NCBI RefSeq assembly: GCF_910592395.1
Contig: NC_088315.1
Location: forward strand, 8,432,501 to 8,496,500
Source of the DNA: Lineus longissimus
Lineage: Eukaryota; Nemertea; Pilidiophora; Heteronemertea; Lineidae
Direction of reading: 5' to 3'
Length of the DNA: 64,000 bases
A program made the translations under genes and the position numbers. This document shows, in pieces, positions 63,901-64,000 of the stretch (positions are counted from its first letter, which is position 1; the number at the start of each line of letters is the position of its first letter). The notes under the pieces were generated by a model. That model did not search any database, was not told where the DNA came from, and saw nothing but the letters and a program-made list of their open reading frames with translations.

Positions 63901-63905
63901 TCGTT
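15111..63905 (+). CDS. PLEKHA5/7: PLEKHA5/6/7-family gene (WW, PH, coiled coil), incomplete at both ends
   Basis: Vertebrate members are cytoplasmic scaffolds at adherens junctions and microtubules. Their WW domains bind PDZD11 and their PH domain binds phosphoinositides. Here 24 coding exons join with matching phases: 15111-15182, 28592-28618, 36926-37019, 40400-40431, 46140-46221, 46722-46797, 48668-48768, 49076-49185, 49729-51331, 51645-51714, 52274-52336, 52975-53004, 53552-54889, 56399-56607, 56959-57185, 57395-57590, 57760-57975, 58487-58636, 59008-59112, 59224-59511, 60046-60127, 60327-62122, 62625-63074 and 63807-63905. The giant exon 53552-54889 may instead end the transcript. An alternative first exon is 26158-26264. 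The domain order (WW half, basic linker, PH, disordered, coiled coil, disordered) matches the family. The frame carries on past the right edge. Leaving out the giant exon, 2,059 codons are visible, against roughly 1,100-1,300 for vertebrate proteins; the excess is in three very large disordered exons. Confidence 0.9.
15183..16900. other. Intron sequence, nothing recognised
   Basis: No exon, repeat or RNA gene is supported in this first part of the intron after the WW exon. Confidence 0.5.
16905..17135. repeat. Degenerate 15-bp-type repeat (aactggtcaaaccag)
   Basis: Variants of gccaaaactggtcaaacc recur about 14 times with many substitutions. The repeat is intronic. Confidence 0.75.
17650..17886 (+). 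promoter_or_regulatory. Possible internal promoter and untranslated first exon
   Basis: The region is more GC- and CpG-rich than its surroundings. It has a CRE-like TGACGTAA (17659-17666) and a CCAAT box (in gccaatgac, 17804-17812), and ends in gctacag followed by gtatgt. An ATG at 17817 opens a frame to the donor, but in phase 1, which does not fit the known downstream exons. At best it is an untranslated exon. Confidence 0.2.
17887..20952. other. Intron sequence with a GTT microsatellite and SINE fragment
   Basis: A (GTT)n tract lies at 19596-19627 and a degraded tRNA-like SINE piece at about 20850-20925 (gtgggttcaatgttc). A strong donor, atgccag before gtaagt, occurs at 18572, but the sequence before it has stops in all frames. 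A minus-strand open frame at 20544-20777 is unrecognised. Confidence 0.4.
20953..21622 (-). pseudogene. Relic resembling transglutaminase C-terminal beta-barrels
   Basis: Read on the minus strand, a first piece (about 21622-21388, two frames) has VLTNTARAELK, then LEEKTVPQEILLWRES. This resembles the first C-terminal barrel of transglutaminases, where an EEKxVPxxI segment is typical. A second piece (about 21275-20953) has IILAGENDALIF, a short gap, then FVVEGITPL. It matches the start of the second barrel, where an asparagine-rich strand leads into F-x-VEG. The order is right for the family. The first piece is frameshifted, the second has an in-frame TAG, and a SINE-like fragment (about 21282-21345) lies between. 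No catalytic core was found. The assignment is by eye and moderate. Confidence 0.4.
21851..22174. mobile_element. 324-bp MITE-like inverted repeat element
   Basis: The left end tactaggtgtttcaaaata is mirrored by the right end (reverse complement tactaggtgttcgaaaatac). A third, direct copy of the end starts at 21985, which suggests a nested or rearranged copy. Confidence 0.55.
22175..23024. other. Intron sequence, nothing recognised
   Basis: No exon with supporting splice sites and phase is seen. Confidence 0.45.
23025..23212. repeat. 53-bp minisatellite, about 3.6 copies
   Basis: Units start at 23025, 23078, 23131 and 23184 and are nearly identical (cagctcctcttgtctatcca and following). Confidence 0.92.
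23213..24717. other. Intron sequence, nothing recognised
   Basis: No supported exon or repeat is seen. Confidence 0.45.
24718..25668. repeat. 57-bp minisatellite, about 16.7 copies
   Basis: The unit is 57 bp (19 codons), beginning ggattctgtcttgctcttgt. As 57 is divisible by three, frames of over 300 codons stay open on both strands (24698-25681 and 24778-25803 plus; 25678-24752 minus). Variation falls at three sites, and no frame has only silent changes. There is no start context or splice support. It is treated as non-coding. Confidence 0.92.
25669..26157. other. Region upstream of the alternative first exon
   Basis: It contains CRE-like sites (gacgacgtaatc near 26049; aacgtcacg near 26126) within 110 bp of the ATG at 26158. 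These are candidate promoter elements, inferred from position. No TATA box is obvious. Confidence 0.3.
26158..26264 (+). CDS. PLEKHA5/7: Alternative first coding exon (WW-less start)
   Basis: An ATG in excellent context (aaaATGg) has an in-frame TAA nine bases upstream. It opens 35 codons (MDVEIDNVHDEDGSN and on to GNY) and ends phase 2 at a consensus donor, ttg/gtaagt. Phase 2 is exactly what exons 28592, 36926 and 46140 require, and TG+G gives Trp at each join. The peptide is acidic and asparagine-rich with no domain I recognise. The isoform would lack the WW region but keep PH and coiled coil, as some vertebrate PLEKHA isoforms do. No transcript evidence is available here. Confidence 0.6.
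26367..26545. mobile_element. 179-bp TTAA-flanked MITE
   Basis: TTAA flanks both sides (26363-26366 and 26546-26549). The left end is AGGCGTACGCCGTTCG. The right end in reverse complement is AGGGGTACGCCGTTCA. Related ends occur near 28885-28940, 29778 and 58646. Confidence 0.85.
26550..28591. other. Intron sequence with a 222-bp-period duplication
   Basis: Two diverged copies begin at 27481 and 27703 (catcaaagtcttaccaga) and share cctcgtgggccgtgagatta; the pair spans 27481-27813. Nothing else is recognised. It ends in a long pyrimidine tract before exon 28592. Confidence 0.6.
28592..28618 (+). CDS. PLEKHA5/7: 27-nt microexon in the WW-PH linker
   Basis: A strong acceptor (tttcttttctacttgcag) and a good donor (aaag/gtaaga) frame 27 bases. 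The only open frame starts with one completing base and encodes SNEAPSLQ, ending phase 2 (AG). It is therefore phase 2 on both sides and can be included or skipped without frame change. Its upstream and downstream phases match 15182, 26264, 36926 and 46140. Confidence 0.6.
28619..30810. other. Intron sequence with solitary MITE ends
   Basis: A right-hand end of the AGGRGTACGCC family is seen at about 28885-28940. A left-hand end preceded by TTAA is at 29778 (aggggtatgcc and taattactagtggtc). The partners of these ends were not found. A short frame at 30642-30750 has a C-x2-C...H pattern but is otherwise unsupported. Confidence 0.45.
30811..31965 (+). mobile_element. Non-autonomous element with GTC microsatellite core (pearl/HINE-like)
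   Basis: It begins tttttagctcacctcttagc with a short inverted repeat (agctcacctc / gaggtgagct), followed by a (GTC)n tract at about 30857-30935. Three diverged units of about 310 bp follow, each with a 'ccaccaggggg' block. It ends at a gaggtgagcac plus hairpin (aatggcc-ct-ggccatt). This plan (subterminal inverted repeat, GTC/GTCC microsatellite, tandem core, 3' hairpin) is that of bivalve pearl and other Helentron-derived non-autonomous elements. The class assignment is inference. Confidence 0.55.
31966..32507. other. Intron sequence with a diverged dispersed repeat
   Basis: A stretch around 32290-32410 (ggtcatcctact-like, then ggaggccatg) resembles 34735-34870, indicating an unclassified dispersed repeat. 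Confidence 0.35.
32508..34705 (+). mobile_element. Second AGCT-type element with CCATC microsatellite (pearl/HINE-like)
   Basis: It starts tttttagctcagctgacaaa with an internal inverted repeat (agctcagctgac / gtcagcggagct). A tccgtcc/ccatc microsatellite follows at 32568-32612. It ends cagctgagcgccaggcccttgggcctcttgtt, containing a ggccc-tt-gggcc hairpin. It is a longer relative of the element at 30811 and includes a perfect 38-bp palindrome. It carries no coding sequence. Confidence 0.5.
34019..34056. repeat. Perfect 38-bp palindrome
   Basis: Arms of 19 bp each, with no spacer, read atcatggaggtataaataa and its exact complement. The arms contain a TATAAATA core. It could extrude as a cruciform or be an insertion footprint. 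Confidence 0.95.
34894..35149. repeat. 64-bp minisatellite, four copies
   Basis: Units start at 34894, 34958, 35022 and 35086, each opening with gaggtagttacaggt or a close variant. Confidence 0.92.
35150..36810. other. Intron sequence with SINE and degenerate repeat
   Basis: A degraded SINE-like stretch is at about 35595-35700 (gtagtggtaagtgggttcataa, ggaaggatcacc). A degenerate repeat with gacaagcatgacaagtggta variants spans about 35990-36360. The 143-codon frame at 35259-35690 overlaps the SINE and is not supported. Confidence 0.45.
36811..36881 (+). pseudogene. Decayed tandem copy of the next exon
   Basis: It starts after the same ctacttcag acceptor and reads PANKSIPHSSQSPYCPGEA, clearly homologous to exon 36926. 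The duplicated unit is about 115 bp and includes the acceptor region. This copy has no donor, and reading on leads to a TGA inside the next exon. It could only act as a competing acceptor. Confidence 0.75.
36926..37019 (+). CDS. PLEKHA5/7: 94-nt linker exon, serine/proline-rich
   Basis: Acceptor cgacttcag and donor aaat/gtaagt frame 94 bases. One base completes the previous codon, then 31 codons (PADKSIAHSPQSPYHPEES and on to SKRN) end phase 0. The other two frames contain stops. Since it changes phase from 2 to 0, it must be paired with exon 40400 (phase 0 to 2). Confidence 0.75.
37039..37712. repeat. 74/76-bp minisatellite, about nine copies
   Basis: Units start at 37039, 37115, 37189, 37265, 37339, 37415, 37491, 37565 and 37639. 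The first five alternate 76 and 74 bp, a dimeric higher-order pattern. Each unit holds gtcggtacccgac, a 5-bp stem with a TAC loop. The array starts only 20 bp after a splice donor. Confidence 0.92.
37713..39461. other. Intron sequence, nothing firm
   Basis: Two diverged copies of a segment with cacacctttgctt occur near 37880 and 38298. The 88-codon frame at 38414-38680 has no splice or family support. Confidence 0.4.
39462..39854. mobile_element. MITE with gcgcttacacca-type ends
   Basis: The left end gcgcttacaccacgaaatat is mirrored at the right end (ggtggtgcaagtgcgcc). Further internal copies (gcacttacaccatc at about 39494; tggtgtaagcgct at about 39768) suggest nested insertions. The internal sequence is unusually CpG-rich. 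Confidence 0.6.
40400..40431 (+). CDS. PLEKHA5/7: 32-nt basic linker microexon
   Basis: Acceptor tttttcatttcag and donor aacaag/gtaaat frame 32 bases. In phase 0 they encode TLKKSPSGKT and end phase 2 (AG). AG+G gives Arg, joining to IVDRHP of the next exon. This phase change is exactly what is needed between 37019 and 46140. A basic segment before the PH domain is also usual in the family. Confidence 0.7.
40432..41687. other. Intron sequence, nothing recognised
   Basis: No supported exon, repeat or RNA gene is seen. Confidence 0.45.
41688..42120. repeat. 230-bp tandem duplication
   Basis: Copies start at 41688 and 41918 with catcctccttgcgcatgacc and share cctgcatcttctttc and agacgcttg. They are moderately diverged. 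Confidence 0.85.
42542..42740. mobile_element. MITE of the acagtagaacctctct family
   Basis: It begins tacagttggacccccttag and ends in the reverse complement of tacagtagaacctctctatt. Inside is a short array of acctctctattaaggaca. TA at the ends suggests a mariner-type target, which is inference. A partial relative is at 43096-43180. Confidence 0.7.
42741..44734. other. Intron sequence with one MITE fragment
   Basis: The fragment at 43096-43180 belongs to the family above. No exon is supported. Confidence 0.45.
44735..45270. repeat. Degenerate minisatellite (acaactgggaactgtctt)
   Basis: About 18 occurrences of acaactgggaactg are separated by short variable spacers (caggatttag, tgggatttag, gtaggacagagatttag). 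The period is irregular, about 24-50 bp. Confidence 0.85.
46140..46221 (+). CDS. PLEKHA5/7: Exon: start of PH domain
   Basis: It follows tatcttgcag and ends before gtaggt. One base completes Arg, then 27 codons end in MRGWLLKQ, the first strand of the PH domain. It ends phase 0, as in vertebrate relatives where the same position carries an intron. Confidence 0.9.
46722..46797 (+). CDS. PLEKHA5/7: Exon: PH domain strands 2-3
   Basis: It encodes DHTGPLRNWKQRWCVLADFC and then LFFYK. With the preceding Lys-Gln this gives the K...W-K-x-R-W pattern used for phosphoinositide head-group binding. It starts phase 0 and ends phase 1. Confidence 0.93.
47100..47700. repeat. 59-bp minisatellite, about ten copies
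   Basis: The unit contains ccagtgacgtactccacatc and tctagactttg, with a 59-bp period best seen at 47161, 47220 and 47279. It is intronic, between two PH-domain exons. Each unit carries a tgacgt core, so the array holds many CRE-half-like sites. Confidence 0.92.
47701..48667. other. Intron sequence, nothing recognised
   Basis: It ends in tattttctcatttgcag, a good acceptor. Confidence 0.5.
48668..48768 (+). CDS. PLEKHA5/7: Exon: PH domain strands 4-5
   Basis: It encodes DNTETQAIGSILLPSYKV through NKKFAFK. The LGSIxLPSY-type motif is a hallmark of the PLEKHA4-7 PH domain. It starts phase 1 and ends phase 0. Confidence 0.92.
49076..49185 (+). CDS. PLEKHA5/7: Exon: end of PH domain
   Basis: It encodes VEHENMQTYFFSADTRDDMQ and then KWLNALSLATILQRDP. 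The YFFSADT strand and the C-terminal helix with invariant Trp are present, so the PH domain is complete. The insertion present in vertebrate PLEKHA7 between strands 5 and 6 is absent. It ends phase 2. Confidence 0.93.
49729..51331 (+). CDS. PLEKHA5/7: 1,603-nt exon coding for a disordered R/D/G/Y-rich region
   Basis: One base completes Ser, then 534 codons run without a stop to GQK and a gtaaac donor in phase 0. The protein is dominated by Arg, Asp, Gly, Tyr, Pro and Ser in repeated patterns such as RDSYSDRG and YDDRGY, typical of low-complexity disorder. Near the end lie DHIYENISPYE and a Pro-rich PPLPVVYRDQ segment. The motif YGSLNRSPQRP recurs as YGSLDRHPQRQ in exon 60327, each followed within about ten residues by a D-x-K-R-P sequence. 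Overlapping open frames are shadows. Confidence 0.92.
51645..51714 (+). CDS. PLEKHA5/7: 70-nt exon after the disordered region
   Basis: It encodes DAPDSNYEAKQMVENLEGRP and YEP, from phase 0 to phase 1. Acceptor tttctttttttag and donor ccag/gtgaga are strong. Confidence 0.88.
52274..52336 (+). CDS. PLEKHA5/7: 63-nt symmetric exon
   Basis: It is phase 1 on both sides and encodes DDASIQGQRQNNGRNDNADKR. Acceptor acaattccag and donor cgaa/gtaagt are good. It can be skipped without frame change. Confidence 0.82.
52428..52565. mobile_element. Short inverted-repeat element (about 138 bp)
   Basis: caacctggttagtgctcaat is mirrored at the right by attgaatgagcactaaccag and gtg. It is a MITE-like hairpin. 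Confidence 0.65.
52678..52856. mobile_element. 179-bp TTAA-flanked MITE
   Basis: TTAA lies at 52674-52677 and 52857-52860. The left end is AGGGGAAGTTCTCTTG. The right end in reverse complement is AGGAGTCATCCACTAC. A near-perfect inner inverted repeat, aatttctgacagccatcaaa, follows. It has the same length and TTAA-AGG start as the MITE at 26367, though the internal sequence differs. Confidence 0.85.
52975..53004 (+). CDS. PLEKHA5/7: 30-nt symmetric microexon, lysine-rich
   Basis: It is phase 1 on both sides and encodes IPPPKKKGKK (the next codon completes as Gly or Ala). The basic stretch could serve as a nuclear-localisation or membrane-contact patch. Acceptor ttattttag is fair; donor aaag/gtacag is weaker than average, which suits regulated inclusion. 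Confidence 0.65.
53552..54933 (+). CDS. PLEKHA5/7: Giant alternative exon, 460 codons to stop, YxN-rich
   Basis: After acceptor ttttaccttag the frame enters in phase 1 (G+CT gives Ala) and stays open to TAG at 54931-54933. AATAAA follows at 56115, so it can be a terminal exon. A fair donor (caaag/gtttgt) at 54890 would also end it in phase 1, matching exon 56399 and giving a 1,338-nt (446-codon) cassette. No domain is recognised. Numbering from M at 53584: an acidic helix-prone start (residues 20-60), a basic stretch (161-200), and tyrosine motifs YENW (Y117), YQNL (Y271), YENF (Y289), YEHL (Y333) and YVNI (Y377). Four fit YxN, the consensus for GRB2-type SH2 docking when phosphorylated. Codon use and lack of stops support coding. 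Confidence 0.78.
54934..56398 (+). other. 3' UTR of the giant exon when used as terminal exon, otherwise intron
   Basis: It is AT-rich with no further coding exon. A small inverted repeat (gtacaattata / ttataattgtac) spans about 55833-55942. It ends with acceptor gtacttcag. Confidence 0.4.
56115..56120 (+). terminator. AATAAA polyadenylation signal candidate
   Basis: AATAAA is followed within 30-50 bases by a T/GT-rich stretch (gatgttgtagttttgt). It would end a transcript that retains the giant exon's stop. Confidence 0.45.
56399..56607 (+). CDS. PLEKHA5/7: 209-nt exon before the coiled coil
   Basis: It goes from phase 1 to phase 0. It encodes a Ser/Asn/Pro-rich stretch (SQSSQRSTDYPHPQRSN), then GRYDSLGRGAKPQFRP and a conserved-looking EDPNMADTDVF. 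Confidence 0.88.
56959..57185 (+). CDS. PLEKHA5/7: Exon: start of the PLEKHA coiled-coil block
   Basis: It encodes ETKYRSLRKTYSVTPLNG and then KSHEELVLLLIQLRREQSK, followed by a charged helix ending NYKSL. The 'EEL-x-LLLI-x-LRR-x-Q' helix is a family landmark in PLEKHA5. It ends phase 2. Confidence 0.9.
57395..57590 (+). CDS. PLEKHA5/7: Exon: coiled-coil block, second part
   Basis: It encodes L/WKSGARTDDVMDDEHEQFK, then KLENLENHVEVHRPLVNLV and DNMVKMGSLY. The pattern resembles the PLEKHA5 segment in which an acidic stretch precedes 'P-L/I-x-x-x-V-x-x-M'. It goes from phase 2 to phase 0. Confidence 0.9.
57760..57975 (+). CDS. PLEKHA5/7: 216-nt exon: coiled coil
   Basis: It has 72 codons, phase 0 to 0. 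HLLSPDEVTPPKRMLEFSR leads into a heptad-rich helix ending MVTSLQDDK. Its 3' end is partly repeated twice in the following intron. Confidence 0.92.
57881..58308 (+). repeat. Exon 3' end plus donor triplicated, period about 150 bp
   Basis: Copies begin at 57881 (the real exon end), 58031 and 58182. Each contains gaggagaagatggtccagct, the heptad sequence, the donor region and the start of the intron. Copies two and three have an in-frame TGA after the Leu-Asp or Leu-Ala codons. The third also has its donor changed to gtgaat. They are decaying pseudo-exons without their own acceptors. Confidence 0.92.
58487..58636 (+). CDS. PLEKHA5/7: 150-nt exon: coiled coil
   Basis: It has 50 codons, phase 0 to 0: KMLDQAMREVERDQDRYKDD and then a helix ending QLAEHSR. 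A TTAA-AGG MITE end begins ten bases after the exon. Confidence 0.92.
58646..58700. mobile_element. MITE end abutting a splice donor
   Basis: TTAA at 58642-58645 is followed by aggagtacgccgttagtaat and tactagtggtccagg, the same end as at 29778 and related to 26367. The mirrored end was not found before the next exon. The donor gtaagt occupies 58637-58642, so the last T of the donor is the first T of the TTAA target. Confidence 0.65.
59008..59112 (+). CDS. PLEKHA5/7: 105-nt exon: coiled coil
   Basis: It has 35 codons, phase 0 to 0: VLEEVTAENSKVEMEVTLLR and SKVHDISKSSSMPTL. Acceptor tctcctgcag and donor ctg/gtgagt are good. Confidence 0.92.
59224..59511 (+). CDS. PLEKHA5/7: 288-nt exon: end of coiled coil
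   Basis: It has 96 codons, phase 0 to 0. A helix (YRTKVKLENELNKVQDIMDG) is followed by a Ser/Thr-rich linker and RTPTPTTGIRRSYSERDSYS, with likely proline-directed phosphosites. Confidence 0.92.
59800..59957 (-). mobile_element. tRNA-derived SINE, minus strand
   Basis: Read on the minus strand, it starts ctgtcggagtagcgcagtgg (A box) and has ctcaggttcgattcccggtc (B box) at tRNA spacing, followed by a SINE-like body. It is intronic. Confidence 0.75.
60046..60127 (+). CDS. PLEKHA5/7: 82-nt acidic exon
   Basis: It encodes GSRDDLHRSDTEDQDMTDAD and DNTKRYY and goes from phase 0 to phase 1. The donor gttagt is non-consensus at +3. RYY+G then joins FLPKDKK in the next exon. Confidence 0.85.
60327..62122 (+). 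CDS. PLEKHA5/7: 1,796-nt exon coding for a disordered proline-rich region
   Basis: It goes from phase 1 to phase 0 and has 598 full codons without a stop. It opens GFLPKDKKATTVRDVKRESE, a conserved-looking basic segment, then becomes Pro/Gln/Ser/Tyr-rich. Internal repeats include PGSTQALPTRGSQ / PGSTSTLPTRGSQ, a run of YPDV-type units (near 61014-61190), and YGSVDR / YGSLDR. Many tyrosines and Pro-rich stretches suggest SH2/SH3/WW ligands. It ends VGRASNK at a strong gtaagt. Confidence 0.92.
62123..62624. other. Intron, nothing recognised
   Basis: Short frames only. It ends in ttcctattttgtag, the acceptor for the next exon. Confidence 0.6.
62625..63074 (+). CDS. PLEKHA5/7: 450-nt exon with a three-unit LPYS repeat
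   Basis: It has 150 codons, phase 0 to 0. Three tandem units of about 15-16 residues begin LPYSRSDEPIQ, LPYSRTGEPIQ and LPYSQSEEPVR. It continues DTRGRYQTIASSVPAQMEYS and EESEPEQNGK. Confidence 0.9.
63075..63806. other. Intron, nothing recognised
   Basis: An inverted-type similarity (ggacacactgta near 63231 and acagtgtgtccc near 63125) marks a small MITE-like unit of about 118 bp (63123-63242). Confidence 0.45.
63807..63905 (+). CDS. PLEKHA5/7: 99-nt exon, last in the window
   Basis: It has 33 codons, phase 0 to 0: SNDDDMDDAEMFRRAKKSGR, then QYSFDDSTIDRLV, before gtaagt. The gene continues to the right of the window. Confidence 0.9.
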
Positions 63906-64000
63906 GTAAGTTGGTGATTCGGTTTCTCTGGGGTACTTTAACCCTTTCAATGCCGGGTCATTTTGAAGGGGTGAAATTTTTTTGAAAAACTGAACATTAC

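Overview
The window is animal genomic DNA. It is AT-rich and intron-rich, with GT-AG introns, many DNA-transposon relics, tRNA-derived SINEs and an unusual density of minisatellites. Gene content and repeat types (including AGCT-flanked elements with a GTC/CCATC microsatellite core and a terminal hairpin) fit a marine invertebrate such as a lophotrochozoan or an invertebrate deuterostome. I cannot name the species.

Left part (1-15.1 kb): tandem arrays, then a candidate DNA transposon of about 4.5 kb bounded by TTAA (2235-6708). It carries two divergently transcribed intronless genes. One is on the minus strand (3598-3008), with a cysteine cluster and a C-terminus resembling the P2X7 'ballast' domain. 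The other is on the plus strand (4346-5953), a DDE-type transposase-like protein of Kolobok-like layout. Then come MITEs, SINE relics and local duplications, with no host gene I can support.

Right part (15.1-63.9 kb): one large plus-strand gene that runs off the right edge and whose 5' end was not found. It is a member of the PLEKHA5/6/7 family (WW - PH - disordered - coiled coil - disordered). I rebuilt 24 coding exons downstream of the start, plus one alternative first exon, from splice sites and matching reading phase. They are: half a WW domain (15111-15182); an alternative first exon with its own ATG (26158-26264); a linker (28592, 36926, 40400); the PH domain (46140-49185); a 1.6-kb disordered exon (49729-51331); three consecutive phase-1/phase-1 exons (52274, 52975 and a giant 1,338-nt exon at 53552); a coiled-coil block (56399-59511); and a C-terminal disordered block (60046-63905). 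Leaving out the giant exon and using the WW start gives 2,059 codons in the window; including it gives 2,505. Both are roughly twice the size of vertebrate relatives.

Introns of this gene hold about ten minisatellites, TTAA-flanked MITEs, two Helentron/pearl-like elements, a minus-strand relic resembling transglutaminase C-terminal domains, and two cases of partial exon duplication. The most notable observations are the ballast-like gene paired with a transposase, the giant exon with four YxN tyrosine motifs inside a frame-neutral cassette cluster, and the alternative start that would remove the WW region.
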